The translations under genes were made by a program, and so were the position numbers. This document shows positions 30,983 through 38,613 of a stretch of DNA of 64,000 nucleotides, piece by piece (the stretch's first letter is position 1; every line of letters begins with the position of its first letter). Source of the stretch: Gimesia maris (GTDB lineage: Bacteria > Planctomycetota > Planctomycetia > Planctomycetales > Planctomycetaceae); contig NZ_CP042910.1 of assembly GCF_008298035.1 (NCBI RefSeq), forward strand, positions 2,495,001 to 2,559,000, read 5' to 3'. Under the pieces are notes generated by a model, which saw only the letters and a list, made by a program, of their open reading frames with translations, did no database searches and was not told where the DNA came from.

Positions 30983-31457
30983 AAAAACTTGTACCAGCCC
31001 TGATGAAGGTTCTTAGCGTCCTTTTGACGAGGAGAACTATTGATGAACAAGCGAAGAAAACGTCACAACCCCGAGCAGATTGTCCGCAAGCTGCGTGATG
31101 CGGATGCGATTCTGAATGCCGGTAAAGTCTGGCTTCGCTGCTGCGGGACCTGGAGGTCAGTGAATCGACTTACTTGCGCTGGCGGAATCAGTACGGCGGC
31201 ATGAAATCGGAAGAAGCCAAGCGTCTCAAACAACTGGAAGACGAGAACAAGCGACTGAAAGAACTGGTCGCCGATCTGTCTCTGGATAACAAAATGCTGA
31301 AATATATCTCGGAGGGAAACTGGTAAGCCCTTCCCGAAAACGAGCCGCCGTCAACGCGATCCAGGGTGAGTTCCATGTCTCTGAGTGGAGAACCTGTGTG
31401 GCTCTGGATCAGGCACGTTCCACTGACCAACCTTCATAAAAACTGGTACAGGTTTTT
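30983..31457 (+). mobile_element. IS3-family remnant bounded by its inverted repeats (non-autonomous, MITE-like)
   Basis: Bases 30983-31012 and the reverse complement of 31428-31457 share about 22 of 30 positions, including aaaaac-tgtaccag and atgaaggtt blocks. Between them lie a frameshifted orfA and about 40 codons of orfB, after which the sequence jumps straight to the right repeat. Nearly the whole orfB, including its integrase core, is missing. The result is a 475-bp element that could move only with help in trans. Confidence 0.65.
31043..31326 (+). pseudogene. IS3-family orfA (helix-turn-helix transposase subunit), frameshifted
   Basis: Begins ATG with a GAGGAG ribosome site and reads MNKRRKRHNPEQIVRKLRDA, the usual start of IS3-family OrfA. 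After 'ILNAGK' the frame is lost through a small deletion. It continues in another frame as 'LLRDLEVSESTYLRWRN' and ends 'LKYISEGNW' at 31326. A short orfB beginning (SPSRKRAAVNAIQGEFHVSE) follows to about 31427. The OrfA role is DNA binding in transposition; this copy is dead. Confidence 0.75.
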
Positions 31458-31700
31458 AAGGCAGGTCATCTAGCCAGAGTGTCTTGATGGTGAAAGGCCT
31501 TGAATCTGCACTGCGCAGGTATACTTTCGCGATCAAGCAGTATTGTCAGATCAGACCGCAACGGGGGAGTAACCGTTTCAGCAAATACACGGTCTATCAA
31601 CGGTCTGAACTGAATCACTGCCGGTTCAGCGTCGTCGGGGACGGTGGGCTTCCGGGTGATGCTTCAGCCATTGGTCCGGCAGCAGTTCTTCCAGACGATC
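31270..31700. repeat. 431-bp direct repeat, copy 1 (left of the first IS66 element)
   Basis: Identical by eye to 34385-34815 (offset 3115). Contains the right half of the IS3 remnant, a short unassigned stretch, and at 31569-31700 the first 132 bp of the second IS66 element (its end repeat and the 3' end of its tnpC). Since that second element is complete only at 34684-37150, this copy is a partial duplicate of it. Confidence 0.85.
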
Positions 31701-31779
31701 GTGTCCTTCCGGTAAGCGTGCATGATTGTTTTTTTTGAATCTGCTATCGTGAGCGGTTTCTCTTATCAGGAGGTCGGCG

Positions 31780-32163
31780 ATGGCGAATCAGAATGCACTG
31801 TCCCCGGATCTGGCTAGGGTTCGGGATCGATTGTCGGGGTGGCGGGAGACAAAACAGCCCGGGGCGCGGATTCCCGCACCCTTGTGGGAAATGGCGGTCA
31901 GGCTGGCCGGCAAATATGGTGTGACACGCACCGCCCGGTCATTGAAGCTTGACTACTATGCGTTGAAAAAGCGGGTTTTTCTGGCGGAAGAGCAACCAGC
32001 GGAAAACGGGGCGGCATTTGTCGAATTGCCGTCCGTCTCTGCCCCGGCTCCCGCATGCGTGATCGAGTGGGAGGACCATGCCGGAATGTTGCGGGTCCAT
32101 CTGACAGGTTATCAGGCCGCCGATATCGCGGTGGTGGGACGCAGCCTGCGAGGCTCAAACTGA
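31780..32163 (+). CDS. tnpA: IS66-family accessory protein TnpA
   Basis: 127 aa, ATG preceded by a strong CAGGAGG ribosome site. It reads as the small IS66 TnpA-type protein, with a helix-turn-helix-like segment around 'LAGKYGVTRTARSLKLDYYALKKRV'. In this family it is required with TnpB and TnpC for transposition, and DNA binding is its presumed role. The stop overlaps the tnpB start in an ATGA arrangement at 32160-32166, indicating translational coupling. It shows little similarity to the TnpA of the neighbouring IS66 element, so the two elements are different lineages. Confidence 0.85.
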   Translation: MANQNALSPDLARVRDRLSGWRETKQPGARIPAPLWEMAVRLAGKYGVTRTARSLKLDYYALKKRVFLAEEQPAENGAAFVELPSVSAPAPACVIEWEDHAGMLRVHLTGYQAADIAVVGRSLRGSN

Positions 32164-32606
32164 TGCTGGCTATTACACCGCAGATGAAGATCCTGGTCGC
32201 CACCCAACCGGCGGATTTTCGCAGGGGCATCGATGGACTGGCACGGTTGTGCAAAGACACCCTGGGTGAAGACCCCTTCGCGGGGACGGTGTTTTGCTTT
32301 CGCAATCGCAGAAAGACTGCCATCAAGGTGCTGGTGTATGATGGCCAGGGTTTCTGGCTCTGTCACAAGCGTTTTTCCGAAGGGCGCCTTCACTGGTGGC
32401 CCGACGCGCGAGATACCGCCACGCAACGCCTGGCAGCTCATCAATTGTCGGTTCTGTTCTCGGCCGGCAACCCGGAGCGAACGGGAGCTGCCCCCGACTG
32501 GCGGCCCGTGGGCCCCCGACTGGCGGCCCGTGGGCCCCCAGGCTTGATCGTCGCATCAGACAATTGCTCTTGCCACGCTGCGACAATCAGGGTATTCCTT
32601 CACTGA
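32163..32606 (+). CDS. tnpB: IS66-family accessory protein TnpB with altered C-terminus
   Basis: Begins with the conserved IS66 Orf2 pattern ('KILVATQPADFRRGIDGLA ... DPFAGTVFCFRNRRKTAIKVLVYDGQGFWL'). TnpB is about 115-120 aa in most elements; here it reads 147 aa. The reason is visible: a 22-bp unit starting cccccgactggcggcccgtg occurs twice in tandem (32491-32512 and 32513-32534). With one copy the frame would end '...APDWRPVGPQA' at 32547; the extra copy shifts the frame and the protein runs on to 32606. The core domain is intact, so function may be retained. Confidence 0.85.
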   Translation: MLAITPQMKILVATQPADFRRGIDGLARLCKDTLGEDPFAGTVFCFRNRRKTAIKVLVYDGQGFWLCHKRFSEGRLHWWPDARDTATQRLAAHQLSVLFSAGNPERTGAAPDWRPVGPRLAARGPPGLIVASDNCSCHAATIRVFLH

Positions 32607-32650
32607 GCGAACGGACTTGGAGGCTCTGTGTTTGCCACGGATGGTGGATC

Positions 32651-34297
32651 ATGAATCGGAAGAAACCGGAGGTCATGGAAGTGGATCACAAACGACTCCA
32701 GGATGTGGCGGACCGCGCCAGGCAATCGCTGGCTCATCAAGATGCGGAGCTGATCGAGCGGGTTTTTGAATCCTATGAATATGTGGCGGGCCTGATTCAA
32801 GAAAAGAACATGTCGATCGGCCGGCTGCAGAAGATGCTGTTCGGCGCGAAGACGGAGAAGACCAGACAGGTCGTGGGCAATTCTGATCAGGCCGATGCCG
32901 AGCCGAACTCCGGCAAATCCTCGGAGCATACCGGGGACACGGGCGAAACCGAATCCGACAAAAAGCGGAACGGCAAACCACCTCCCAGGGGCCACGGCCG
33001 AAACGGAGCCGACGCGTATCGCGGGGCCGAGCAGATCGAAATCCCTCACTCCTTGCTTCACGCCGGTGATCCTTGTCTGGAATGCGGGAAGGGAACCCTC
33101 TATCAAAAGCTGCCCCGCACTGTGGTGCGGATCACAGGCCAGGCTCCGCTGGGTGCCAGGACCTATGCACTGGAACGCCTCAGCTGCGGTCTGTGCGGCG
33201 CGGTCTTCACTGCCGCGCTTCCCCGGGAAGCCGGCCGCGAGAAATACGATGCCAGAGCCGGTGCGATGATCGGCCTTTTAAAATACGGAAGCGGGCTTCC
33301 CTTCAACCGCCTCCAGGGTCTGCAGGGGAACCTGGAAATTCCTCTGCCGGCCTCGACTCAGTGGGATGTGGTTTCCACTTTTGCCCCTCTACTCAATCCG
33401 GCTTTTGAAGACCTCATGCGAGAAGCCGCTCAGGGAACGATTCTCTACAACGACGACACAACCGTGAAGATTCTGACCCTGATGGGAGAACGCCGGATTC
33501 CCTTCGTGGACAATCCGGACCGCACCGGTCTGTTCACTTCCGGCGTGATTTCCACGCGGGATGGTCGCCGCATTGCGTTGTTTTTCAGCTCGCATCGGCA
33601 CGCCGGCGAGAACCTGGCCGAGGTACTCAAGCAGCGCGCAGCCGAACTTGAGTCTCCGATCCAGATGTGCGATGCGCTCGCGCGGAACATACCCCGGGAA
33701 CTGGGGACGATCGTCGCCAACTGCCTGGCCCATGCCCGCCGGCAGTTCGTGGAGATTCACGATCTGTTTCCCGCAGAGTGCGGCCACGTACTCGAAGCAT
33801 TAAAGATCGTCTATAAAAATGATGCCACTGCCCGGAAAGAGGGGCTGTCTTCTGAAGCACGTCTGGAGTTACATCAAGCCCACAGCCAACTGGCGATGAC
33901 GGAATTGAAGAGTTGGCTGCATCGGCAGTTCGACGAAAGGCTCGTCGAGCCGAACTCGACTCTGGGCACCGCCGTCAATTACCTGCTCAGACACTGGGAG
34001 AAGCTGACGCTCTTTCTGCACAAAGCCGGAGCCCCGCTGGACAATAACGTCTGCGAGCGGGCTCTGAAAAAAGCGATCTGCCATCGCAAAAATTCACTTT
34101 TCTATCGCACGCAAAACGGAGCCCGCATCGGCGATATGTTCATGAGCCTGATCCACACCTGCGAGCTCAATCAGGCGAACCCCTTCGATTATCTCACCGA
34201 ACTCTTCCGCCATCCCGGCGAAGTCGCCGCCCATCCCGAACGGTTCCTGCCCTGGAACTACCGCCAGACAATCGCCGAACTCCCCGCCGTTGCTTGA
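32651..34297 (+). CDS. tnpC: IS66-family transposase TnpC
   Basis: 548 aa from the ATG at 32651; a longer open frame extends upstream but overlaps tnpB and has no family resemblance. An N-terminal coiled segment (residues about 15-65) is followed by a cysteine zinc-binding region (CLECGKG and CGLCGAVF), then the DDE-type catalytic domain with 'ILYNDDTTVKIL' and the C-terminal 'DNNVCERALKKAICHRKNSL' motif carrying the catalytic Glu, and an 'NPFDYLTELF' tail. Cuts and joins DNA during transposition. The frame is complete and could be active. Confidence 0.9.
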   Translation: MNRKKPEVMEVDHKRLQDVADRARQSLAHQDAELIERVFESYEYVAGLIQEKNMSIGRLQKMLFGAKTEKTRQVVGNSDQADAEPNSGKSSEHTGDTGETESDKKRNGKPPPRGHGRNGADAYRGAEQIEIPHSLLHAGDPCLECGKGTLYQKLPRTVVRITGQAPLGARTYALERLSCGLCGAVFTAALPREAGREKYDARAGAMIGLLKYGSGLPFNRLQGLQGNLEIPLPASTQWDVVSTFAPLLNPAFEDLMREAAQGTILYNDDTTVKILTLMGERRIPFVDNPDRTGLFTSGVISTRDGRRIALFFSSHRHAGENLAEVLKQRAAELESPIQMCDALARNIPRELGTIVANCLAHARRQFVEIHDLFPAECGHVLEALKIVYKNDATARKEGLSSEARLELHQAHSQLAMTELKSWLHRQFDERLVEPNSTLGTAVNYLLRHWEKLTLFLHKAGAPLDNNVCERALKKAICHRKNSLFYRTQNGARIGDMFMSLIHTCELNQANPFDYLTELFRHPGEVAAHPERFLPWNYRQTIAELPAVA

Positions 34298-34384
34298 GCC
34301 CCCGTCGGCGGCTGGCCTCGCTTCCTGAGTGGCCCGCCAAATAATTCACAACGGAAAGATTTTGCACGCTTACCGGAAGGACAC

Positions 34385-34815
34385 GCCGATCTGTCTCTGG
34401 ATAACAAAATGCTGAAATATATCTCGGAGGGAAACTGGTAAGCCCTTCCCGAAAACGAGCCGCCGTCAACGCGATCCAGGGTGAGTTCCATGTCTCTGAG
34501 TGGAGAACCTGTGTGGCTCTGGATCAGGCACGTTCCACTGACCAACCTTCATAAAAACTGGTACAGGTTTTTAAGGCAGGTCATCTAGCCAGAGTGTCTT
34601 GATGGTGAAAGGCCTTGAATCTGCACTGCGCAGGTATACTTTCGCGATCAAGCAGTATTGTCAGATCAGACCGCAACGGGGGAGTAACCGTTTCAGCAAA
34701 TACACGGTCTATCAACGGTCTGAACTGAATCACTGCCGGTTCAGCGTCGTCGGGGACGGTGGGCTTCCGGGTGATGCTTCAGCCATTGGTCCGGCAGCAG
34801 TTCTTCCAGACGATC
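34385..34815. repeat. 431-bp direct repeat, copy 2 (right of the first IS66 element)
   Basis: Second copy of 31270-31700. Here the sequence runs on into the intact second IS66 element, so this copy keeps the original junction. The stretch from 34298 to 34683 has no intact gene. It holds the end of the first IS66 element, then IS3 remnant sequence, then about 220 bp of the DNA into which the second IS66 element inserted. Confidence 0.85.
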
Positions 34816-36315
34816 GGCGGCGTGATCGGTGATCCGTGCCAACACATCGCGCAGATAGGCAAACGGTTCTACCTCGTTTGCTTTGCAACTGGCCATCAGA
34901 CTGTAGTGCACGGCGGCGGCTTGGCCGCCCCGGTCACTGCCGACGAACAGATAATTCTTCCGGCCGATAGCACAGGGACGCAAGGTGCGTTCGGCCAGAT
35001 TGTTGTCAATCGACAGAATGCCCTCTGCACAATACCGCGTAAACCCGGACCAGCGGCTTAACAGATATTGCATCGCGACTGCCACCGGACTTTTCGGTAA
35101 CAGACTGCGCGCGGTTTCCGTCAACCAGTCGCAAAACGTTTCCAAAATCGGTAACGCCTTGTCCTGTCGCAACTGTCGGCGGTGTTGCCACCAGCGTTCA
35201 CAGTCCGCCGGCTGTGACAGATCCAATTTCAATTCGCCGGCCTCCCGTTCAATCGCGTATAACTGCTGGATAAACAATAATGCCCGGTGTGCGGCTTCCG
35301 GCTGCACGGTCCGCGCATCGTAAAACTTGCGTCGCGCATGTGCCCAACATAAAACCTGATGAATTCTGCCCGAGCGGTACAGCTCTTCGTAGCCGGCATA
35401 CGCGTCAGCCTGCAGATAACCGCGAAAGTGTTTTAAAAACGCCTGGGGACCGGCGCGTTCCCGGTTCGGGGTGAAATCATAGACCGAATACGGGTGCGCG
35501 GCATCGCCGCAGTAAACCCAGGACCGGCCGGTCCGCGTGCGGGAAAGCCGTTGGTCCTGGACGGGAATCGTTGTATCGTCCGTATGCACGACACTGGATT
35601 GCAGAACGCGACTTTTCATCAGATCAGTCAGCGGTTGCAGTAATTCCGCAGTTTCCAGTACCCAGCGGCTCATCGTGCTTCGCGAAAGCTGTACGCCATT
35701 CCGGCTGAGAATGGATTCATGACGATACAGGGGGAGATGATCTGAGTATTTCCCCACCAGGATCGTCGAGAGCAAGCCGGGGCCGGCGAAGCTTTTGGCA
35801 ATCGGCCGGGCAGGAACTGGAGCCAGCGCCACATGCTCTTCACACTCCCGGCACGCGTATTTGAAACGTACGTGCTCGATTACTTTCAGGCTGGCAGGTA
35901 TGAATTCCAGCTGTTCGTGGCTGATTTCTCCGATCCGCTGTCGCGTCTGATTACAGCAGGGACAGAGTTTTTCCGATTCGGTCAGGTCATGTTCTACCCG
36001 TTCCCGGGGCAGATGATCGGGCAGCTTGTTACGGCCACCACCATGACGGCGATGTGCGGAAACCGCCGTGGGAGGAGGTTCATCGTCCTCGGGGTCGGTA
36101 GCTTCCTCGGCAGCCTCGGGTTCGTCAAACAGGCTCATTTGATTGGGAGCGATCTTTTCGGAACGAGCGCCAAAGCGTTGTCGCAGCAGCCGCTCAATGA
36201 AATGTTTGAGCTGCTCGACTTCCCGCTGTTGCTCTCCCACGGTCTCACCCAGCTGGTGAATCATGTCGTGACAGGACTGGACGTCGCTCGGCAGTGAAGA
36301 TCGTTTCTGGTTCAT
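34741..36315 (-). CDS. tnpC: IS66-family transposase TnpC
   Basis: 524 aa, complete. N-terminal coiled coil (residues about 15-50, EQQREVEQLKHFIERLLRQR), zinc-binding cysteines (LCPCCNQ and YACRECEEHV), a DDE catalytic domain with 'VVHTDDTTIPVQD' and 'LQADAYAGYEELY', and the C-terminal 'SIDNNLAERTLRPCAIGRKN' motif with the catalytic Glu. Only weakly similar to the TnpC at 32651-34297, so it belongs to a different IS66 branch. The last 75 bp are duplicated at 31626-31700. Confidence 0.92.
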   Translation of the reverse strand: MNQKRSSLPSDVQSCHDMIHQLGETVGEQQREVEQLKHFIERLLRQRFGARSEKIAPNQMSLFDEPEAAEEATDPEDDEPPPTAVSAHRRHGGGRNKLPDHLPRERVEHDLTESEKLCPCCNQTRQRIGEISHEQLEFIPASLKVIEHVRFKYACRECEEHVALAPVPARPIAKSFAGPGLLSTILVGKYSDHLPLYRHESILSRNGVQLSRSTMSRWVLETAELLQPLTDLMKSRVLQSSVVHTDDTTIPVQDQRLSRTRTGRSWVYCGDAAHPYSVYDFTPNRERAGPQAFLKHFRGYLQADAYAGYEELYRSGRIHQVLCWAHARRKFYDARTVQPEAAHRALLFIQQLYAIEREAGELKLDLSQPADCERWWQHRRQLRQDKALPILETFCDWLTETARSLLPKSPVAVAMQYLLSRWSGFTRYCAEGILSIDNNLAERTLRPCAIGRKNYLFVGSDRGGQAAAVHYSLMASCKANEVEPFAYLRDVLARITDHAADRLEELLPDQWLKHHPEAHRPRRR

Positions 36316-36362
36316 GTCCCACGTCTTAACATAATCGTTGTCAGGCGGGAACTGTTTTTTTA

Positions 36363-36722
36363 TTAAGTCGATACTTTTTGCGAAATCTGATAGCGTTTTC
36401 TGCGCTGCACGCTGGTCAGGTCGATGCCCTGCAGCAGTAGCGCCAGATCGGTAGATTTAAGAGATAGGCCGTGTGTGCCTTCCGGGCCGGAGAGACGCTG
36501 GTACGTGCCCGCTTCCAGGCGTTTGTACCAGATAGCCAGGCCATCGTGGTCCCAGTAGAGCAGCTTGATTCGATCCTGTTTTTTGTTGAGAAATACAAAC
36601 AGTCCCCCGTCGAGTACGTTTTGCTGTAGGTAGGCTTCGGTCATCCGCATCAGCCCGTCAAAACTTTTACGCATATCAGTGGGCACCGTGCAGAAATAAA
36701 TTCGGGCCGGGAGATTCAGCAT
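36363..36722 (-). CDS. tnpB: IS66-family accessory protein TnpB
   Basis: 119 aa, the standard length. Opens MLNLPARIYFCTVPTDMRKS and contains 'NVLDGGLFVFLNKKQDRIKLLYWDHDGLAIWYKRLE', the hallmark of IS66 Orf2. The start overlaps the end of tnpA by 7 bases, and tnpC follows after 47 bases, so the three are probably one transcript. Required for transposition together with TnpC; biochemical role not established. Confidence 0.92.
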   Translation of the reverse strand: MLNLPARIYFCTVPTDMRKSFDGLMRMTEAYLQQNVLDGGLFVFLNKKQDRIKLLYWDHDGLAIWYKRLEAGTYQRLSGPEGTHGLSLKSTDLALLLQGIDLTSVQRRKRYQISQKVST

Positions 36723-37069
36723 GCGCGCTGCTCCAGCGCGGCGAGCACGGTTTCGAGCGTGGTTTGATCACAGCCGTTTCCAACGCGAACGGTGGTGCCG
36801 TGTGAGAACACGATTTCAATCGGTGTGGGAAGCGGCTGGCGAGGGACCTCGATGGGCAGGAAGGATGTTGCAACTGTGTTCTCGGCATCGCGTTTTTTCA
36901 GCTCCCGCCGCCAGTAGTGGTAAGTTGGTTCGCTCAATCCCTCACGCTCACAGAAGGCACGGATCGAAAGTCCGGACTGCAGCCTGTCTGAAATTGTTTG
37001 TCGCCAGAACGCTTCGCGGTCCGGGTTCCGCCGCTGATCGGCACGTTGTGTTGGCTGGGATATGGGCAT
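36716..37069 (-). CDS. tnpA: IS66-family accessory protein TnpA (HTH)
   Basis: 117 aa. Begins with a short polar tail and a helix-turn-helix-like segment ('FWRQTISDRLQSGLSIRAFCEREGLSEPTYHYWRRELKKRD', residues about 20-60) typical of IS66 OrfA, then a variable middle and a C-terminal beta-rich part ('IEIVFSHGTTVRVG'). First gene of the element, about 80 bases inside its right terminal repeat. Confidence 0.9.
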   Translation of the reverse strand: MPISQPTQRADQRRNPDREAFWRQTISDRLQSGLSIRAFCEREGLSEPTYHYWRRELKKRDAENTVATSFLPIEVPRQPLPTPIEIVFSHGTTVRVGNGCDQTTLETVLAALEQRAC

Positions 37070-37158
37070 CGCATTCGCTCCTGAATATGCTGGGGTTGAA
37101 ACACATTCAGAATACGATACACGTCAAGGTGTATTTCGTGGGCCGGTTACACGGGGGA

Positions 37159-37258
37159 GAGCGAAAACTTATTACTTTTTTGGTCCGAGAACTGGCCGCT
37201 GATGACGCCGTGGGAGAAGCTGGACAAGATTGGCGACAAAGTGCCGGGGCACAGCTAG
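37159..37258 (+). pseudogene. 3' fragment of an interrupted unidentified gene
   Basis: If the second IS66 element and one copy of its 8-bp duplication are removed, bases 34619-34683 join 37159-37258 in one frame of about 55 codons ending '...FWSENWPLMTPWEKLDKIG DKVPGHS' (written here with a break) and a TAG at 37256. The composition looks protein-like, but I do not recognise the family, and the upstream frame stops at 34616. It may be the tail of a gene already truncated before the insertion. Confidence 0.25.
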
Positions 37259-37639
37259 TACAGATTCTTTCAACTGGCGGAAGTGGCAGTGTCACGAAGA
37301 TTGTTTACAGCGATTCTTGATCGGATTATACGGCTGGCAATTCTGTCGCCACTGCGGGGCACGTGCGGCGTGAAGCTGCAGTGGATCAATTAATGGAAAA
37401 TGGGGGTTCTCACCGAAAAAGTCCGCGCATAAAATGTATTGAGTGATGAAAAATTATTCGTTCGGCAGCGATTTCCGGATTTCAGCTACTGAAGGACTAC
37501 AAATGAAGGATAACAAAGTGGAGAAAAATCACTTTAATTTAAACACGGGAAATCGCAGACCTTATAATCAACAGTAATCCATTCTTGGATCGGTTCCAGG
37601 CTAATCCAGGTGGGAAAGCTCAGATAGAGGACAGGTACA
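37259..37639. other. Intergenic stretch with one possible 24-codon ORF
   Basis: No recognisable gene. At 37503-37577 there is an ATG with a GAAGGA ribosome-site-like sequence about 7 bases upstream, encoding 24 residues (starts MKDNKVEKNHFNLN, ends RRPYNQQ). It is hydrophilic and precedes the 4-TM protein gene by about 60 bases, so it could be a leader peptide or chance. Otherwise I see nothing in this stretch. Confidence 0.2.
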
Positions 37640-38149
37640 ATGGATAAGCCCATTCTTGGTGAGCCCGACGCGCACGTGATGATGCGACATGCAAAATCAA
37701 TACTGCGTTTTCTACTGATCGTTGCACTGATTGCTACGAGCGTACTCTTACTGTTCTTACCTTCGGCGGCCTACCTGTCTGCATTTGCAGTGCCTGTGAT
37801 ATTTATTGGTTTCGTATTCGTGAGTTATCTGGAACGTCAATCACAAGCGAAAGTGCTGCGCAGCAGAAATCAGTCGACCATTTCGCAAAAAGAAGCAGAA
37901 ATGGATGTCCAATACGCGGGCATTTCTACCGCCATCGCCTTGACGCTGTTCTTAGGTTTGGGGGCTTTCATCCTGGCAGCAACGTTGGTCGAAGACTGGT
38001 CGATGGTGGGGGTGGTCGCAGCACTCTTCTTTCTCCTGTCGATATTTCTCCTTTTCCCTTTCATCCCACTGTTTATTAGAGAAGCAAAACGCGACGAGCA
38101 CGACAAGATCCAACACGAAGCTGAGCTTCATGAAGAGCCCCAAAAATGA
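37640..38149 (+). CDS. Hypothetical four-TM membrane protein
   Basis: 169 aa. Four hydrophobic helices are evident: roughly residues 21-42, 44-64, 91-113 and 119-142. A charged loop ('ERQSQAKVLRSRNQSTISQKEAEMD') separates the two pairs, and the C-terminus is charged (REAKRDEHDKIQHEAELHE). I do not recognise a family. A GAGG motif lies about 13 bases upstream of the ATG. It stands alone between the IS66 element and the HxlR remnant. Confidence 0.6.
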   Translation: MDKPILGEPDAHVMMRHAKSILRFLLIVALIATSVLLLFLPSAAYLSAFAVPVIFIGFVFVSYLERQSQAKVLRSRNQSTISQKEAEMDVQYAGISTAIALTLFLGLGAFILAATLVEDWSMVGVVAALFFLLSIFLLFPFIPLFIREAKRDEHDKIQHEAELHEEPQK

Positions 38150-38367
38150 AACCGCTATCAGATGGATTGATGAATAGACGAATCGGCTCTTTTTGGCGAA
38201 CAATGAGACTATAAGCAAAGCATGTTTGCGACGATGTCTGCTTTTGATTACTTGGACACTGTTCCAGTTCAGCAAAATCATTATTTGCGAACCGAAGAAT
38301 TTCCCTCCTGCGTGAATGTGCAGGCGCCCGCTGTAAGCGGTGTTACCAAAATTTCATCTTCGCTGGT

Positions 38368-38571
38368 CTATCGCTGCTCAAGCAGTTTCAACGCATGTGA
38401 CTCTCCCCATTTTTTCAATGCATTGATGACTGGCTTCAACGACTCTCCTTCTTTCGTGAGCTCGTACTCAACTCTTGGTGGGACTTCAGCGTAAACGGTT
38501 CTCGACACCAATCCACTTGATTCGAGTTCGCGAAGCTGCTTGGTAAGCATTCTTTGCGTCACGCAACCGGA
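38368..38571 (-). pseudogene. HxlR-family transcriptional regulator, 5'-truncated
   Basis: Reads '[20 protein letters not shown]' and '[24 protein letters not shown]', the second half of the HxlR winged helix with its wing and C-terminal helix. A full HxlR protein has about 40 further residues upstream (the CPVE...GGKW...L helix region); those are missing. The frame runs directly into palindromic DNA at the edge of the IS4/IS110 cluster, which explains the loss. No sign of the missing half was found on the far side of the cluster. Bases 38150-38367 hold no gene. Confidence 0.75.
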
Positions 38572-38580
38572 TGAATAAAG

Positions 38581-38613
38581 GGGTCAGGACTCAATAAATA
38601 AGAGTCCTGACCC
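38581..38613. repeat. Perfect 12-bp-stem palindrome at the edge of the IS cluster
   Basis: gggtcaggactc (38581-38592) and gagtcctgaccc (38602-38613) form a perfect 12-bp stem around a 9-base A/T loop. It ends exactly where the IS4 inverted repeat begins. The motif aaaggggtcag at its left edge recurs in inverted orientation at about 41541-41552 beyond the IS110 gene, so it may be a REP-like or element-end sequence bounding the whole cluster. Confidence 0.6.

Larger units (their letters stand above)
31701..34384 (+). mobile_element. IS66-family element (first copy, 2684 bp)
   Basis: Bounded by a perfect terminal inverted repeat of at least 20 bases: gtgtccttccggtaagcgtg at the left and its exact reverse complement at the right end. 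Contains tnpA, tnpB and tnpC in the usual IS66 order on the plus strand. The 8 bases outside each end differ (agacgatc on the left, gccgatct on the right), so there is no target duplication, unlike a simple insertion. Instead a 431-bp direct repeat flanks it. Confidence 0.92.
34684..37150 (-). mobile_element. IS66-family element (second copy, 2467 bp) with 8-bp target duplication
   Basis: Terminal inverted repeats of about 22 bases (left gtaaccgtttcagcaaatac, right end ...cgtgggccggttac) match at about 17 positions. The 8 bases acggggga are repeated immediately outside both ends (34676-34683 and 37151-37158), the duplication length expected for IS66. Carries tnpA, tnpB and tnpC on the minus strand, all open, so the element appears intact. 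Confidence 0.93.

Noticed and set aside
32396-32650. Upstream extension of the first IS66 tnpC
   Set aside because: The extension overlaps tnpB and does not resemble TnpC; the protein resembles the family only from MNRKKPEV at 32651.
34745-36297. Plus-strand open frames inside the second IS66 element
   Set aside because: Antisense to the intact tnpC with its zinc and DDE motifs; no ribosome sites or family resemblance.
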